Origin: Amycolatopsis sp. NBC_01480
GTDB taxonomy: Bacteria; Actinomycetota; Actinomycetes; Mycobacteriales; Pseudonocardiaceae
DNA: 64,000 nucleotides
NCBI RefSeq assembly: GCF_036227205.1
Contig: NZ_CP109442.1
Span: 6,634,001-6,698,000, forward strand
Direction of reading: 5' to 3'
The notes under the pieces are model-generated. The model worked only from the letters and a program-made list of their open reading frames with translations. It had not been told where the DNA came from and did not search any database. Positions 7,840 through 18,114 of the stretch are shown here, in pieces; position 1 is the stretch's first letter; each line of letters opens with the position of its first letter. A program made the position numbers and the translations under genes.

Positions 7840-10815
7840 GTGCGTCGAAGCCGTTCTACCCAAGCCGCCAGAGCCGGAAGACCCAGAAGAGACACGCGGA
7901 GCCGGGCGGCCGTCCTGGCCGCCGGCGCCGCTGCCCTGCTTGCCGCGCTGGGCGTGGCCGCCCCGCCCGCGGGCGCGGCGACCCCGTCCACATCGGACAC
8001 GTTCTCCGCCACCGCCGCCAGCCAGATCGCCGCGCTCCAGGCGGTGAAAACCGGGCAGACCGCCGTCGAGTCCAAAATGGACAGCCGATTGCTGGTCGAG
8101 CAGAAGCTCCAGGCCCGGCGGCTCAGCGCGGCGGCCGTGCCCGCGCTGAAGGCGGGCGACGTCTCCGCCGCCGGCACCGCGCTCGTGGACATCCGCGCCA
8201 CCAAGGTCACCGACGGGCTGGTCGGCGACCTGCGCACGGCGGGCGCGGGCATCCGGTCGCTTTCGGACCGGGAGGCGAGCATCCGCGCCGAGGTGCCGCT
8301 CTCGGCGTTGCCCGCGATTGCCGCGCGCACCGACGTGAAACGGGTCGAGACCGCCGACCAGGCGATCACCGCCCGCGAGGTCGAGCACCCGGCCGCGCCG
8401 GGCAAGGCCGCCCCGGCCGAGACCAAACAGCAGAAGAGCGCCCGCATCGAGGGCGCGTTGAAGCAGGCGCTCGCGGCGAAGGGCCAGCGCTCCGCCGCCG
8501 CGGCCACCATCACCAGTGAGGGCGACCGCGCGCACAATGCGGACCTCGCCCGCCAGCAGTTCGGCGTCACCGGCACCGGCGTGAAGGCCTGCGCGCTGTC
8601 CGACGGCGTCGACTCCCTCGCCGTCTCGCAGGCGAAGGGCGAACTGCCCGCGAACGTCGACGTCCCCGCGGGCCAGGCCGGCTCGGGCGACGAGGGCACC
8701 GCGATGCTCGAAATCCTCCACGACCTCGCGCCCAACGCCTCGCTCGGCTTCGCCTCGGCCTTCCAGTCGGACGCCAGCTTCGCCGACAACATCCGCACGC
8801 TCCGCTTCCAGTCGCACTGCGACGTGATCGTCGACGACGTCATCTACTTCGCGGAATCCCCGTTCCAGGACGGGATGATCGCCCGGGCCGTGAACGACGT
8901 GACCGCCGACGGCGCGCTCTACTTCTCCTCCGCGGGCAACGAGGGCAACGTCGCGGACGGCACCTCCGCGCACTGGGAAGGCGACTTCGCCGACTCCGGC
9001 AAGACGGTCGGCAAGTTCGCCGGCACCGCGCACAACTTCGCGGGCGCCGCGGGCAACCAGGTCTTCGAGCCGATCTCCGACGCCTCGTCCGCCGGTGTCC
9101 CGGTGACGCTGCACTGGTCCGACCCGCTCGGCGCGGCCTCGGACGACTACGACCTCTACCTGCTCGACGCCGCCGGCAACGTGGTCAGCTTCAGCCAGAA
9201 CGTGCAGAACGGCACCCAGGACCCGTTCGAGGTCCTGTCCACTCCGCTGTTCGGCGGCACCGGGCTGCGGCTCGCCGTGGTCAAGTTCGCCGGCCAGGGA
9301 CGCTACCTGTCGATCACCGCGTTCAACAGCCGGTTCCGGGACTCGGCCGACGGCCTGAAGGCCTACAGCACCCCGGGCGCCGTGGTCGGCCACTCGTCCG
9401 CGCGCACCGCGTTCGCCGTCGCCGCCGCGCCCGCCGGGGCCGCGTTCGGCCGCCCGCTGGAGCCGGGCGACCCGGCGAACCCGGCCGGGCCGTTCCCGGC
9501 CGCGTTCTCCGGCGCCAGCAAGGCCGAGCGGTTCAGCTCCGACGGTCCGCGGCGGATGTTCTACGAGGCCGACGGCACGCCCATCACCCCGGGCAACGTC
9601 TCCTCGACCGGTGGTGAGGTGCGGGGCAAGCCCGAGATCACCGCGGCCGACGGCGTGCGCACCTCGGTGAGCGGGTTCGACCCGTTCTTCGGCACCTCCG
9701 CGGCCGCGCCGCACGCCGCGGGAATTGCGGCTCTGGTGCTGTCCGGCAACCCCGGACTGTCCTCATCGGACGTTCGCGACGCGTTCCTGAACACCGCCGT
9801 CGACATCGAGGCGCCCGGCACGGACAACCTGACCGGCGCGGGCGTCGTCCTCGCCGACAAGGTGCTCGCCTACACCGGGGCCACCCCGCAGCCGTACGCC
9901 CAGGCCCAGACGCCGACGGTCAAGACGGCCAGTGGCGGCTCCTCGCTGAACCCGGGCGACACCGCCAAGGTGACGCTGCCGGTGACCAACATCGGTGACG
10001 GCGCCGCGTCGTCCACCAGCGTCGTGCTCACCAGCCCGACCCCGGGCGTCACGATCACGCCGCGCATCAAGGCGTACGGCACGATCAGCCCGGGCCAGAC
10101 CGGTGTGAACGACTTCACCGTGACCGTGCCGGCGAGCCAGCAGCTCGGCGTCCCGGTGGTGCTGGCCGCCAAGGTCAGTTTCGTGGGCTCGCTGTCGCCG
10201 GTCACCAGCACGTTCCCGCTCGGGGTCGGCACCCCGTCGCCGGTGGCGCAGACCTTCGCCTACACCGGCCCGGCGGTGGCGATCCCGGACAACTCGCCGC
10301 TCGGCGCCTCGGTGCCGCTCGTGGTGAGCGGGGTCGGGCCTGCGTCGAAGGTGTCGGTCTCGATCGACGGCGCCACCTGCACCACCGCCGAGGGCGCGAC
10401 GACGGTCGGCATCGACCACACGTACGTGGCCGATCTGGCCGGCACGCTGGTCTCGCCCTCGGGCGCGACGGCGACGCTGTTCCAGCACGCCGGCAGCAGC
10501 GCCAACAACCTGTGCCAGGTGGTGTTCGACGATTCGGCGGCGAAGCTGTTCAGCTCCGTCAGCTCGGTGGACGCGCCGTTCACCGGCACGTACAAGCCGG
10601 TGAACGCGCAGACCGGACTGAACGGCCTCGGCACGGCCGACGGCACGTGGACGTTCAAGGCTGTCGACAACGCGGTCGGTGACACCGGCTCGATCCGCAG
10701 CGTTTCCCTGCACGTCAACGGCTTCGTCGGCGCCGCTCCGGCGCCGGGCCAGGCTGCCGGGGTGCACCAGTCGGTGAGCACGGGACCGGTCCACCCGGTC
10801 AACGCCCTCGCCTGA
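7840..10815 (+). CDS. secreted subtilase-fold (S8/S53-like) protein with P-domain
   Basis: 991 residues from GTG 7840, chosen for a GGAGG site at 7830-7834; GTG 7780 would add 20 residues. An Arg-rich n-region, hydrophobic core and APPAGAA form a signal peptide. A long Ala-rich pro-region precedes the catalytic domain: Asp255 (ALSDGVDS), then GDEGTAML where Glu285 occupies the place of the subtilisin His, Asn in SSAGNEG and Ser620 in GTSAAAPH. Downstream come a PPC-like insertion (DYDLYLLDAAGN), a CARDB-like domain (about 690-800) and a C-terminal proprotein-convertase-like P-domain ending GTWTFKAVDNAVGD...LHV. Asp-Glu-Ser rather than Asp-His-Ser makes the catalytic mode unclear; it may be sedolisin-like or inactive. 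Confidence 0.85.
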   Translation: MRRSRSTQAARAGRPRRDTRSRAAVLAAGAAALLAALGVAAPPAGAATPSTSDTFSATAASQIAALQAVKTGQTAVESKMDSRLLVEQKLQARRLSAAAVPALKAGDVSAAGTALVDIRATKVTDGLVGDLRTAGAGIRSLSDREASIRAEVPLSALPAIAARTDVKRVETADQAITAREVEHPAAPGKAAPAETKQQKSARIEGALKQALAAKGQRSAAAATITSEGDRAHNADLARQQFGVTGTGVKACALSDGVDSLAVSQAKGELPANVDVPAGQAGSGDEGTAMLEILHDLAPNASLGFASAFQSDASFADNIRTLRFQSHCDVIVDDVIYFAESPFQDGMIARAVNDVTADGALYFSSAGNEGNVADGTSAHWEGDFADSGKTVGKFAGTAHNFAGAAGNQVFEPISDASSAGVPVTLHWSDPLGAASDDYDLYLLDAAGNVVSFSQNVQNGTQDPFEVLSTPLFGGTGLRLAVVKFAGQGRYLSITAFNSRFRDSADGLKAYSTPGAVVGHSSARTAFAVAAAPAGAAFGRPLEPGDPANPAGPFPAAFSGASKAERFSSDGPRRMFYEADGTPITPGNVSSTGGEVRGKPEITAADGVRTSVSGFDPFFGTSAAAPHAAGIAALVLSGNPGLSSSDVRDAFLNTAVDIEAPGTDNLTGAGVVLADKVLAYTGATPQPYAQAQTPTVKTASGGSSLNPGDTAKVTLPVTNIGDGAASSTSVVLTSPTPGVTITPRIKAYGTISPGQTGVNDFTVTVPASQQLGVPVVLAAKVSFVGSLSPVTSTFPLGVGTPSPVAQTFAYTGPAVAIPDNSPLGASVPLVVSGVGPASKVSVSIDGATCTTAEGATTVGIDHTYVADLAGTLVSPSGATATLFQHAGSSANNLCQVVFDDSAAKLFSSVSSVDAPFTGTYKPVNAQTGLNGLGTADGTWTFKAVDNAVGDTGSIRSVSLHVNGFVGAAPAPGQAAGVHQSVSTGPVHPVNALA

Positions 10816-10825
10816 TCCTGAAAGG

Positions 10826-10878
10826 GCCGTCAAGGACTCCTTACCCGCGCTCGACGCGGGTAAGGAGTCCTTGACGGC
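10826..10878. repeat. intergenic palindrome, family A, copy 1
   Basis: Perfect 24-bp inverted repeat: arms 10826-10849 and 10855-10878, loop of five bases. The arm begins GCCGTCAAGGACTCCTTACC. It starts 11 bp after the stop of the secreted protein and ends 41 bp before the next start. Two related copies lie at 48965-49011 and 51433-51483. Its position suggests a factor-independent terminator without a T-run, or a mobile palindromic element. Confidence 0.9.
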
Positions 10879-10919
10879 GTTCGGCGGTCGGCAGGGCGGG
10901 ATGGCCGTACGGTTGCCCC

Positions 10920-11588
10920 ATGGCGAAGGCACGTCAGGTCGCGGGTGGCGGGCGGGCCGTCGAGGTGGCACCGGACCGGCTGGACGGCTGGTTCACGCGC
11001 TTCGCGGAGCGCAACGACGGCGTCCGGACGACCGTGCTCGGCGCCCGTGAAGTGTGCGTGACGGCGGGCAACGGTGTCACGGCGACCGCAACTGTCCCGT
11101 TCGGACCGTTGGCCGTGACGGGGGAGCGCGAGGGGCTGGCCGTAGAGCCGTTCGTGGCCCACGTGCTCGTGCCGCGGCTGATCGCGCTGCTGCTGGTGCG
11201 CCTGGGCGGGCACAGCCTCGGCCTCGCCCGCGGCGGGGTGGTGGTGCTCTCGCGCACCGACCGGCACCTGGTGCACGGCCGGTCCGCGACCGGCGGCTGG
11301 TCGCAGCAGCGGTTCGCGCGCCGTCGCGCGGGACAGGCGCGCACGGCGCTGGCCACGGCCGCCCAGGACGCCTTCGAAGTCCTCGTGCCCCGACTGTCCG
11401 AAGTGGACGCAGTGGTGCTCGGCGGCGACCGGCACGCGCTGGACCGGCTGCGCGCGGATCGCCGGCTCGCGCCGTTGTTCGCCCGCGCGGAGCCCCGGGT
11501 GCTTGAAATTGCCGAGCCGCGGCGAACCGTGCTCGAAGACGCGGCGGAGCAGGCGATCTCCGTGGAACTGGTGCTGCGTGAGAGGTGA
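10920..11588 (+). CDS. acVLRF1-type peptidyl-tRNA hydrolase (Vms1-like release factor)
   Basis: 222 residues from ATG 10920. The sequence has the actinobacterial VLRF1 domain: a beta-rich N-terminal half and the segment LSRTDRHLVHGRSATGGWSQ followed by QRFARRRAGQA, the GGxxQ-type catalytic loop that corresponds to the GGQ loop of eRF1-like release factors. The family is related to eukaryotic Vms1/ANKZF1, which cleave peptidyl-tRNA on stalled 60S subunits; the bacterial role is inferred to be ribosome rescue. It sits directly before an ABC-F ATPase, another ribosome-binding protein, which fits a translation-quality-control neighbourhood. Confidence 0.7.
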   Translation: MAKARQVAGGGRAVEVAPDRLDGWFTRFAERNDGVRTTVLGAREVCVTAGNGVTATATVPFGPLAVTGEREGLAVEPFVAHVLVPRLIALLLVRLGGHSLGLARGGVVVLSRTDRHLVHGRSATGGWSQQRFARRRAGQARTALATAAQDAFEVLVPRLSEVDAVVLGGDRHALDRLRADRRLAPLFARAEPRVLEIAEPRRTVLEDAAEQAISVELVLRER

Positions 11589-11649
11589 ACGCCCGGTGAA
11601 GCCGGAGTGAGACCGGCCACGGGGCGCAAAACCCGTGGACGGCGACCCG

Positions 11650-11683
11650 TACACTCGATCTCGTGGAAATCCTGCTGGAGTAG
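11650..11683 (+). promoter_or_regulatory. candidate promoter and six-codon leaderless mini-ORF before the ABC-F gene
   Basis: TACACT at 11650-11655 has the form of an actinobacterial -10 box. A start seven bases downstream would place the transcript 5' end at or next to GTG 11663, which opens GTG GAA ATC CTG CTG GAG TAG (MEILLE, stop at 11681-11683). The ABC-F start lies 85 bp further on. Short leader ORFs before antibiotic-resistance ABC-F genes are known attenuators; that this is one is inference. Confidence 0.35.
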
Positions 11684-11768
11684 CGGCCGCACCGGACACC
11701 CGTGCCGAAACCGGGTGGTGCCGGTGCCCGAAGCTGTCCACGCCCACCCCCGAATCCGGGAGTTTCCC

Positions 11769-13397
<1,629 letters not shown>

Positions 13398-13576
13398 CCC
13401 AGATGCGGCCATTCGGGTGCTTGCCAACCGGCGCGAAGCACTGAAATGGCCCAATGTGATCGCAGTTTCGACTGTTTTACGTCTGTCGTCTGGCATTCCG
13501 GCGCTCAGTGTTCGATCATTGCCCCGGCAGGGGCCCAATGTGGCCCAGAACACCACTCGGCGGGAAGGCGATCGAC

Positions 13577-13786
13577 GTGGCTGATCTCAAGAAAGGCGCG
13601 CGGATCACCGGCAACACGCGCGACAAGCTGGCCGCTGACCTGAAGAAGAAATACGAGAAGGGCTCGAGCATCCGGGCCCTCGCGGAGTCCACGGGACGGT
13701 CCTACGGGTTCGTCCACCGGGTCCTCTCGGAGTCCGGAGTCCAGCTGCGGGGGCGCGGCGGGGCGACTCGGGTCAAGAAGAAGTAG
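13577..13786 (+). CDS. small helix-turn-helix protein (Rv1473A-like)
   Basis: 69 residues from GTG 13577. The protein is highly basic and contains a compact HTH: LKKKYEKGSSIRALAESTGR then SYGFVHRVLSESGV, with a tail RGRGGATRVKKK. It matches the small regulator that follows the ABC-F gene in mycobacteria (Rv1473A), so the pair is a conserved neighbourhood. An upstream ATG/GTG in frame (from 13508) gives no family-like residues. Its last 14 bp overlap the 3' end of the convergent GT87-like gene. Binding target unknown; it could act on the ABC-F promoter or be a nucleoid-type protein. Confidence 0.75.
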   Translation: MADLKKGARITGNTRDKLAADLKKKYEKGSSIRALAESTGRSYGFVHRVLSESGVQLRGRGGATRVKKK

Positions 13787-15101
13787 TGGTACCAGGGCTG
13801 CTGCGCGGGGGGCGCAGTCCCGGTTCGGCGGCTCGGAACGTGAGCGCGGCTCCGAGCAGCACCAGTGGATAGACCAGGTAGCCGTAGCGGGTTGCCGGGG
13901 TGAGCAGGATCAAGGCGCCGAGACCGACGGCGATCCGCACCAGCACCGCGGATCCGGTCGCGGGGGGCCGGCGCCCCAGCCACACCAGCATGGCCACCGC
14001 TGCCGCGCCGACCAGCACCAGCGAAACCACGTTGCCCACGGGGCCGGTTTCCGCGATCAGGTGGCCCGGCAACGGGCTCGCCGCGGGGGAGTGCACCACG
14101 CCCATCCCGAGCGGGAACCGGATCACGTGTTCCAGGAAGGCCTTCGGACCGGCCAGGTAGACCGGCAGGTGCAGCACCACCGTCGTGGTGACCAAAGTGG
14201 TCACGAAACGGAGAAGTTTCGTGCGCCCCAAGCTCTTTTCGCCGCGCCCGCGGTAGTAGCAGTACACCGCGAGCACCGCCGCGGCCGGTGCCACGATGAG
14301 TTTCGCGCTGATCACCAGCGCCAGCACCAGTCCCGACCAGCCGGCCCGGCCGGTCGCGGCGAGTGCGCACGCGAGCACCAGCAGTCCCACGATGGCCAGA
14401 TCCGGCCCGGCGACCGACCACGTCAGCGCGGTCAGCGGGCAGGCGAGCGCCAGCTGCGCCGCGAAAACCGGAATCCTGGGCCAGTTCAGCATTCGTAGCG
14501 AGGCGATCACGCACAGGCACACGGCGAGCGCGAAGTACCAGCGGGCGTCGGTGAGCGCGTTGGTCACCGGGTTGCCGCCGAAAAGCGCGCGCGGCAGGCC
14601 GAAGACGGTCATCACCGGGCCGTAGGGCGTGTAGTCGTTGACCTCCGGCGGACGGCCGAGCGCGGTCACGTCGACGTACGGGGTGCCGTGCTGCAGCAGC
14701 AGGCGCGCGCTGCGCTCGATCACCCACACCTCGGGCTGGGCCGCCCAGGATCCGGGGGTGACCAGCCAGTCCACTCCGGTCAGCCGGCGAATCACCAGTA
14801 CCGCCAGCGGGATGATCATTGCCAACAGCCCGACGGACGCGATGGCAAGCCAGCGCGAGCCCAGCCGTCCCCGCGGCTCGCGGCCGGCTCGGGCGGAGAC
14901 CAGCAGCCAGGCGCTGTGCGCGGCGGCTAGCCCGTAGCCGGCGCTGGCGAACGCGCCCCAGATCCGGTAGCCGTAGAACTCCGAGGCGAACGCGCTGGCG
15001 AACGCGAACACGAAGCAGCCGAAGTAGAACAGCAGGTCCCAGCCGAGCAGCCGGATCGCGCGGGCTTCGGGCGCGCGGCCCGGTGCCATGAGCAGCTGCA
15101 C
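13773..15101 (-). CDS. GT87-like polytopic membrane glycosyltransferase
   Basis: 442 residues from GTG 15101, which has GAGGGGGA seven bases upstream; ATG 15089 is the alternative. About ten hydrophobic segments span the chain, with a large extracytoplasmic loop after the third carrying TPYVDVTALGRPPEVNDYTPYGP. The layout (acidic loop, aromatic YTPYGP, repeated TM helices, basic cytosolic loops) fits the DUF2029/GT87 polyprenyl-phosphate-dependent mannosyltransferases of actinomycetes that elongate lipomannan-like glycans. The catalytic Asp cannot be assigned with certainty. It is convergent with the HTH gene and divergent from the ABC exporter. Confidence 0.65.
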   Translation of the reverse strand: MQLLMAPGRAPEARAIRLLGWDLLFYFGCFVFAFASAFASEFYGYRIWGAFASAGYGLAAAHSAWLLVSARAGREPRGRLGSRWLAIASVGLLAMIIPLAVLVIRRLTGVDWLVTPGSWAAQPEVWVIERSARLLLQHGTPYVDVTALGRPPEVNDYTPYGPVMTVFGLPRALFGGNPVTNALTDARWYFALAVCLCVIASLRMLNWPRIPVFAAQLALACPLTALTWSVAGPDLAIVGLLVLACALAATGRAGWSGLVLALVISAKLIVAPAAAVLAVYCYYRGRGEKSLGRTKLLRFVTTLVTTTVVLHLPVYLAGPKAFLEHVIRFPLGMGVVHSPAASPLPGHLIAETGPVGNVVSLVLVGAAAVAMLVWLGRRPPATGSAVLVRIAVGLGALILLTPATRYGYLVYPLVLLGAALTFRAAEPGLRPPRSSPGTTTSS

Positions 15102-15279
15102 CCTGCGTCCCCCTCGCCTCGGCGTATCGTGCCCCCGTCGCGTCAGGTTACCGAGGGCCCGCGGCGGGTGAGCGGCCGCCCGTTTGCCGCGGTCCGCACC
15201 GGATCGGGAAGAACTTCGGGTCTGCCGGTGTTGTGCGCTTCATATCCGCGAAAAAGCTCAAGTAACGTAGAAGTTTTAG

Positions 15280-15301
15280 CCGGGCCGCACCACCGGCCCG
15301 G
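15280..15301 (+). promoter_or_regulatory. GC hairpin in the 5' UTR of the ABC exporter
   Basis: CCGGGCCG (15280-15287) and CGGCCCGG (15294-15301) form a perfect 8-bp stem with a six-base loop, 21 bp before ATG 15323. The AT-richer stretch 15249-15278 just upstream is a plausible promoter. The hairpin ends before the GGGGGA ribosome site and might affect initiation. Confidence 0.4.
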
Positions 15302-15322
15302 ACGGTGGGATGGGGGACCTTC

Positions 15323-17197
15323 ATGGACAACACCTGGGCGCTGATGAGCTCGGCGATGCGCTCGGCGGACACACCGAGGGCGCTGACCAAGGGCACGGTC
15401 AAGCGCGTCGCCCGCTTCGCCCGGCCGCACTGGGTGCGGCTGCTGGTCTTCCTGGTGCTGACGGTCGTCTCGGCCGTGCTCGCGGTGACCACGCCGGTGC
15501 TGGCGGGCAAGGTGGTCGACTCGATCGTCGGCGGCCACGACCTCTCGGTGGTGATCTGGCTGGCCGTGGTGATCGCCCTGCTGGCCATCGCCGACGCGGG
15601 GCTGGGCCTGGCCGAGCGGTGGCAGTCCGCGCGCATCGGCGAGGGCATCATCCTCGACCTGCGGGTGGCCGTCTTCGAGCACGTGCAGAAGCTGCCGATC
15701 GCGTTTTTCACCCGGACCCGCACCGGCGCGCTGGTCAGCCGGCTCAACAACGACGTGATCGGCGCGCAGCGGACGTTCACCGCCACACTGTCCGGATTGG
15801 TCACGAACGTGATCCAGCTGGTGCTCTCGCTGGCGGTGATGGTGACGCTGTCCTGGCAGGTCACGGTGGTCGCGCTGGTGCTGCTGCCGGTGTTCGTGCT
15901 GCCCGCGCGCCGGCTCGGCCGCCGGATGGCCGGGCTGCAGCGCGAGTCCGCCCAGCTCAACGCCGGCATGACCACCCAGATGACCGAGCGCTTCTCCGCG
16001 CCCGGCGCGACGCTGGTCAAGCTGTTCGGCCACCCGAGCCAGGAGGTCGCGGACTTCGCCGGGCGGGCCGGGCGCGTGCGCGACATCGGCGTGCGCACGG
16101 CGATGCTCACCCGCTGGTTCATGACCAGCCTGACGCTCGTCTCCGCGTTGGCCCAGGCGCTCGTCTACGGCCTCGGCGGCTACCTCGCGCTGACCGGGCA
16201 GCTCGCGCCCGGCACCGTGGTCGCGCTGGCTCTGCTGCTGACCCGGCTCTACGCCCCGCTGACCGCGCTGGCGAACGTGCGCGTGGACGTGATGACCGCG
16301 ATGGTCTCGTTCGAGCGCGTTTTCGAGGTGCTCGACCTGGACCCGATGATCAAGGAGCCGGCCGAGCCGAAGGCCCTGCCCGCCGGCACCGGTGCTGGTG
16401 TCTCCGTCGAGTTCGACGACGTGCGGTTCGGTTACCCCGCGGCGGACCGGTTCTCCCTCGCCTCGCTGGAGGATGTGGCCACTTTGGACAATCGCGGTGG
16501 CGAGGAAGTGCTGCACGGCATCAGCTTCCGTGCCGAGCCGGGCCAGATGGTCGCGCTGGTCGGCTCGTCCGGCGCCGGGAAGTCGACGATCGCGTCGCTG
16601 CTGCCGCGGCTCTACGACGTGGACGGCGGCGCGGTGCGGCTGTCCGGGACCGACGTGCGTGACCTCGATTTCGCCACCCTGCGCGAAACGGTCGGCGTGG
16701 TGACGCAGGACGGGCACCTGTTCCACGACACGATCCGCGCCAACTTGGCGTACGCCCAGCCGGGCGTGACTGACGACGAGATCTGGGCAGCGCTGGAGCA
16801 GGCGCGGCTCGGGGAGCTGGTGCACTCGCTGCCGGACGGCCTGGACACCACCGTCGGCGAGCGCGGCTACCGCCTTTCCGGCGGCGAACGGCAGCGGCTC
16901 ACCATCGCGCGGCTGCTGCTGGCCCAGCCCAAGGTCGTGGTCCTGGACGAGGCGACTGCCCACCTCGACTCCGAGTCCGAGGCCGCGGTCGGCGAGGCGC
17001 TCACCGGCGCACTGGAAGGCCGGACCTCGCTGGTGATCGCGCACCGGCTGTCCACCGTCCGCGCCGCCGACCTGATCCTGGTGATCGAGCACGGCACGGT
17101 CGTCGAGCAGGGCACGCACGAGGAGCTGCTGGCGCGGGAAGGCCGTTACGCCGAACTGCACCACACCCAGTTCGACGAGGAGCCCGCGGTCGCTTAG
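15323..17197 (+). CDS. ABC exporter, fused membrane and ATPase domains
   Basis: 624 residues from ATG 15323 (TGGGGGA upstream). Residues about 25-320 form six transmembrane helices of a type I exporter; about 350-615 form the nucleotide-binding domain with Walker A VGSSGAGKST, Q-loop VTQDGHLF, signature LSGGERQRLTIARLLL, Walker B VVVLDEATAHLD and switch His in VIAHRLSTV. A half-transporter of this kind works as a homodimer. No partner half-transporter is adjacent, and the substrate (lipid, peptide or drug) cannot be read from the sequence. Confidence 0.88.
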   Translation: MDNTWALMSSAMRSADTPRALTKGTVKRVARFARPHWVRLLVFLVLTVVSAVLAVTTPVLAGKVVDSIVGGHDLSVVIWLAVVIALLAIADAGLGLAERWQSARIGEGIILDLRVAVFEHVQKLPIAFFTRTRTGALVSRLNNDVIGAQRTFTATLSGLVTNVIQLVLSLAVMVTLSWQVTVVALVLLPVFVLPARRLGRRMAGLQRESAQLNAGMTTQMTERFSAPGATLVKLFGHPSQEVADFAGRAGRVRDIGVRTAMLTRWFMTSLTLVSALAQALVYGLGGYLALTGQLAPGTVVALALLLTRLYAPLTALANVRVDVMTAMVSFERVFEVLDLDPMIKEPAEPKALPAGTGAGVSVEFDDVRFGYPAADRFSLASLEDVATLDNRGGEEVLHGISFRAEPGQMVALVGSSGAGKSTIASLLPRLYDVDGGAVRLSGTDVRDLDFATLRETVGVVTQDGHLFHDTIRANLAYAQPGVTDDEIWAALEQARLGELVHSLPDGLDTTVGERGYRLSGGERQRLTIARLLLAQPKVVVLDEATAHLDSESEAAVGEALTGALEGRTSLVIAHRLSTVRAADLILVIEHGTVVEQGTHEELLAREGRYAELHHTQFDEEPAVA

Positions 17198-17210
17198 CCG
17201 GTCCCGGAGC

Positions 17211-17263
17211 GCAGCGGATGACGTTTTCCCCGCACTCAGCGAGGGGAAAGCGTCATCCGCTGC
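17211..17263. repeat. intergenic palindrome, family B, copy 1
   Basis: Arms 17211-17231 and 17243-17263 pair over 21 bp with one G-T type mismatch; the arm starts GCAGCGGATGACG and the loop is 11 bases. It occupies the 81-bp gap between the convergent ABC exporter and SIS-domain genes, so a bidirectional terminator role is plausible. The second copy is at 35366-35418. Confidence 0.85.
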
Positions 17264-17278
17264 AGCAAGTCGCGGGGG

Positions 17279-18007
17279 TCAGCGCAGGGCCGGGACCCGT
17301 GGCTCGTACTTGGCCAGCAGCGCCTTGTTCGCCTCGTCGCCACCCTCCACATTGGAACTGCGCCACAGCGGCACGTCCAGGCCCTCGGCCGTGCCGCGGT
17401 CGAAGACCTGGGCCAGGATGAGGTTCCACAGGAACGCGTTGACCACAGTGGACAGTGGCGCGGTGCGCGGTGCGCCGGCCGGGTGGCTGGCGTCGCCGGG
17501 GATGACCAGTGAGTCGAGGACCACGGTGCCCTCCTCGACCAGCGTAGTCGGCGACCGGCGCGGGGCCGCGGCCACGCATTCGCGCGAGGTCACCGCGATG
17601 ACCGAGGCGCCGCGGCGGCGGGCGCCGGCGGCCAGCTCCACCGGGTACGGGTTCACGCCGGAGGTGGAGAACACCACCAGCACGTCGTCCGGGCCGGGCG
17701 CGCGCTCGGCGAGCACCTCTTCCGCCAGCCCGGTGCGGCGCTCGGTCTTGGTGCTGTGCTGCGCGCCGTGCAGCGGCAGCAGCTCCGGGTGGTACAGCGG
17801 GTACACGCAGGCGAGGCCGCCCGCGCGGTAGAACGTCTCGGCGACGGCGGCCAGCGAGTGCCCGGCGCCCGCGGTGAACACCAGCGCGTCGCTGCGGATC
17901 ACCCCCAGCACCAGGTCCGCCGCCGCGGCCACCTGGCCGGCGTTGGCCGCCTCGGCGGCCGCGAGCTTGTCCGCCGTGCTCTTCCAGTTCTCCGTGGCGC
18001 TCACCAC
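17279..18007 (-). CDS. SIS-domain sugar-phosphate binding protein (UPF0309-like)
   Basis: 242 residues, start at 18007. The SIS fold is seen in the segments DALVFTAGAGHSLAAVAETF near residue 40, DVLVVFSTSGVNPYPVELA around 105-125 (Ser-rich phosphosugar loop) and ASVIAVTSRE. Proteins of this family, related to the MurQ etherase and to phosphosugar isomerases, bind phosphorylated amino sugars. UPF0309 members usually sit near sugar catabolism genes, but here neither neighbour is related. I infer a phosphosugar isomerase or lyase role without a defined substrate. Confidence 0.78.
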   Translation of the reverse strand: MVSATENWKSTADKLAAAEAANAGQVAAAADLVLGVIRSDALVFTAGAGHSLAAVAETFYRAGGLACVYPLYHPELLPLHGAQHSTKTERRTGLAEEVLAERAPGPDDVLVVFSTSGVNPYPVELAAGARRRGASVIAVTSRECVAAAPRRSPTTLVEEGTVVLDSLVIPGDASHPAGAPRTAPLSTVVNAFLWNLILAQVFDRGTAEGLDVPLWRSSNVEGGDEANKALLAKYEPRVPALR

Positions 18008-18114
18008 ACCTGCCCTTCGTCGCGGGTCCGGTCGCCGAATCTAGCGCGTGACCACTCTTTGTGGTGGATCAGCGTGGTGGATTAGCGTGACCGCGGGGCA
18101 AGAAACGGATCCCG

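Noticed and set aside
7744..9714. Long minus-strand frame opposite the subtilase gene
   Set aside because: Arg/Gly/Val-rich nonsense composition and no ribosome site; shadow of the real gene.
17279..18007. SIS protein as the missing 6-phospho-3-hexuloisomerase partner of hps
   Set aside because: It is 43 kb away and its sequence follows the UPF0309 type, not the short PHI/HxlB type.
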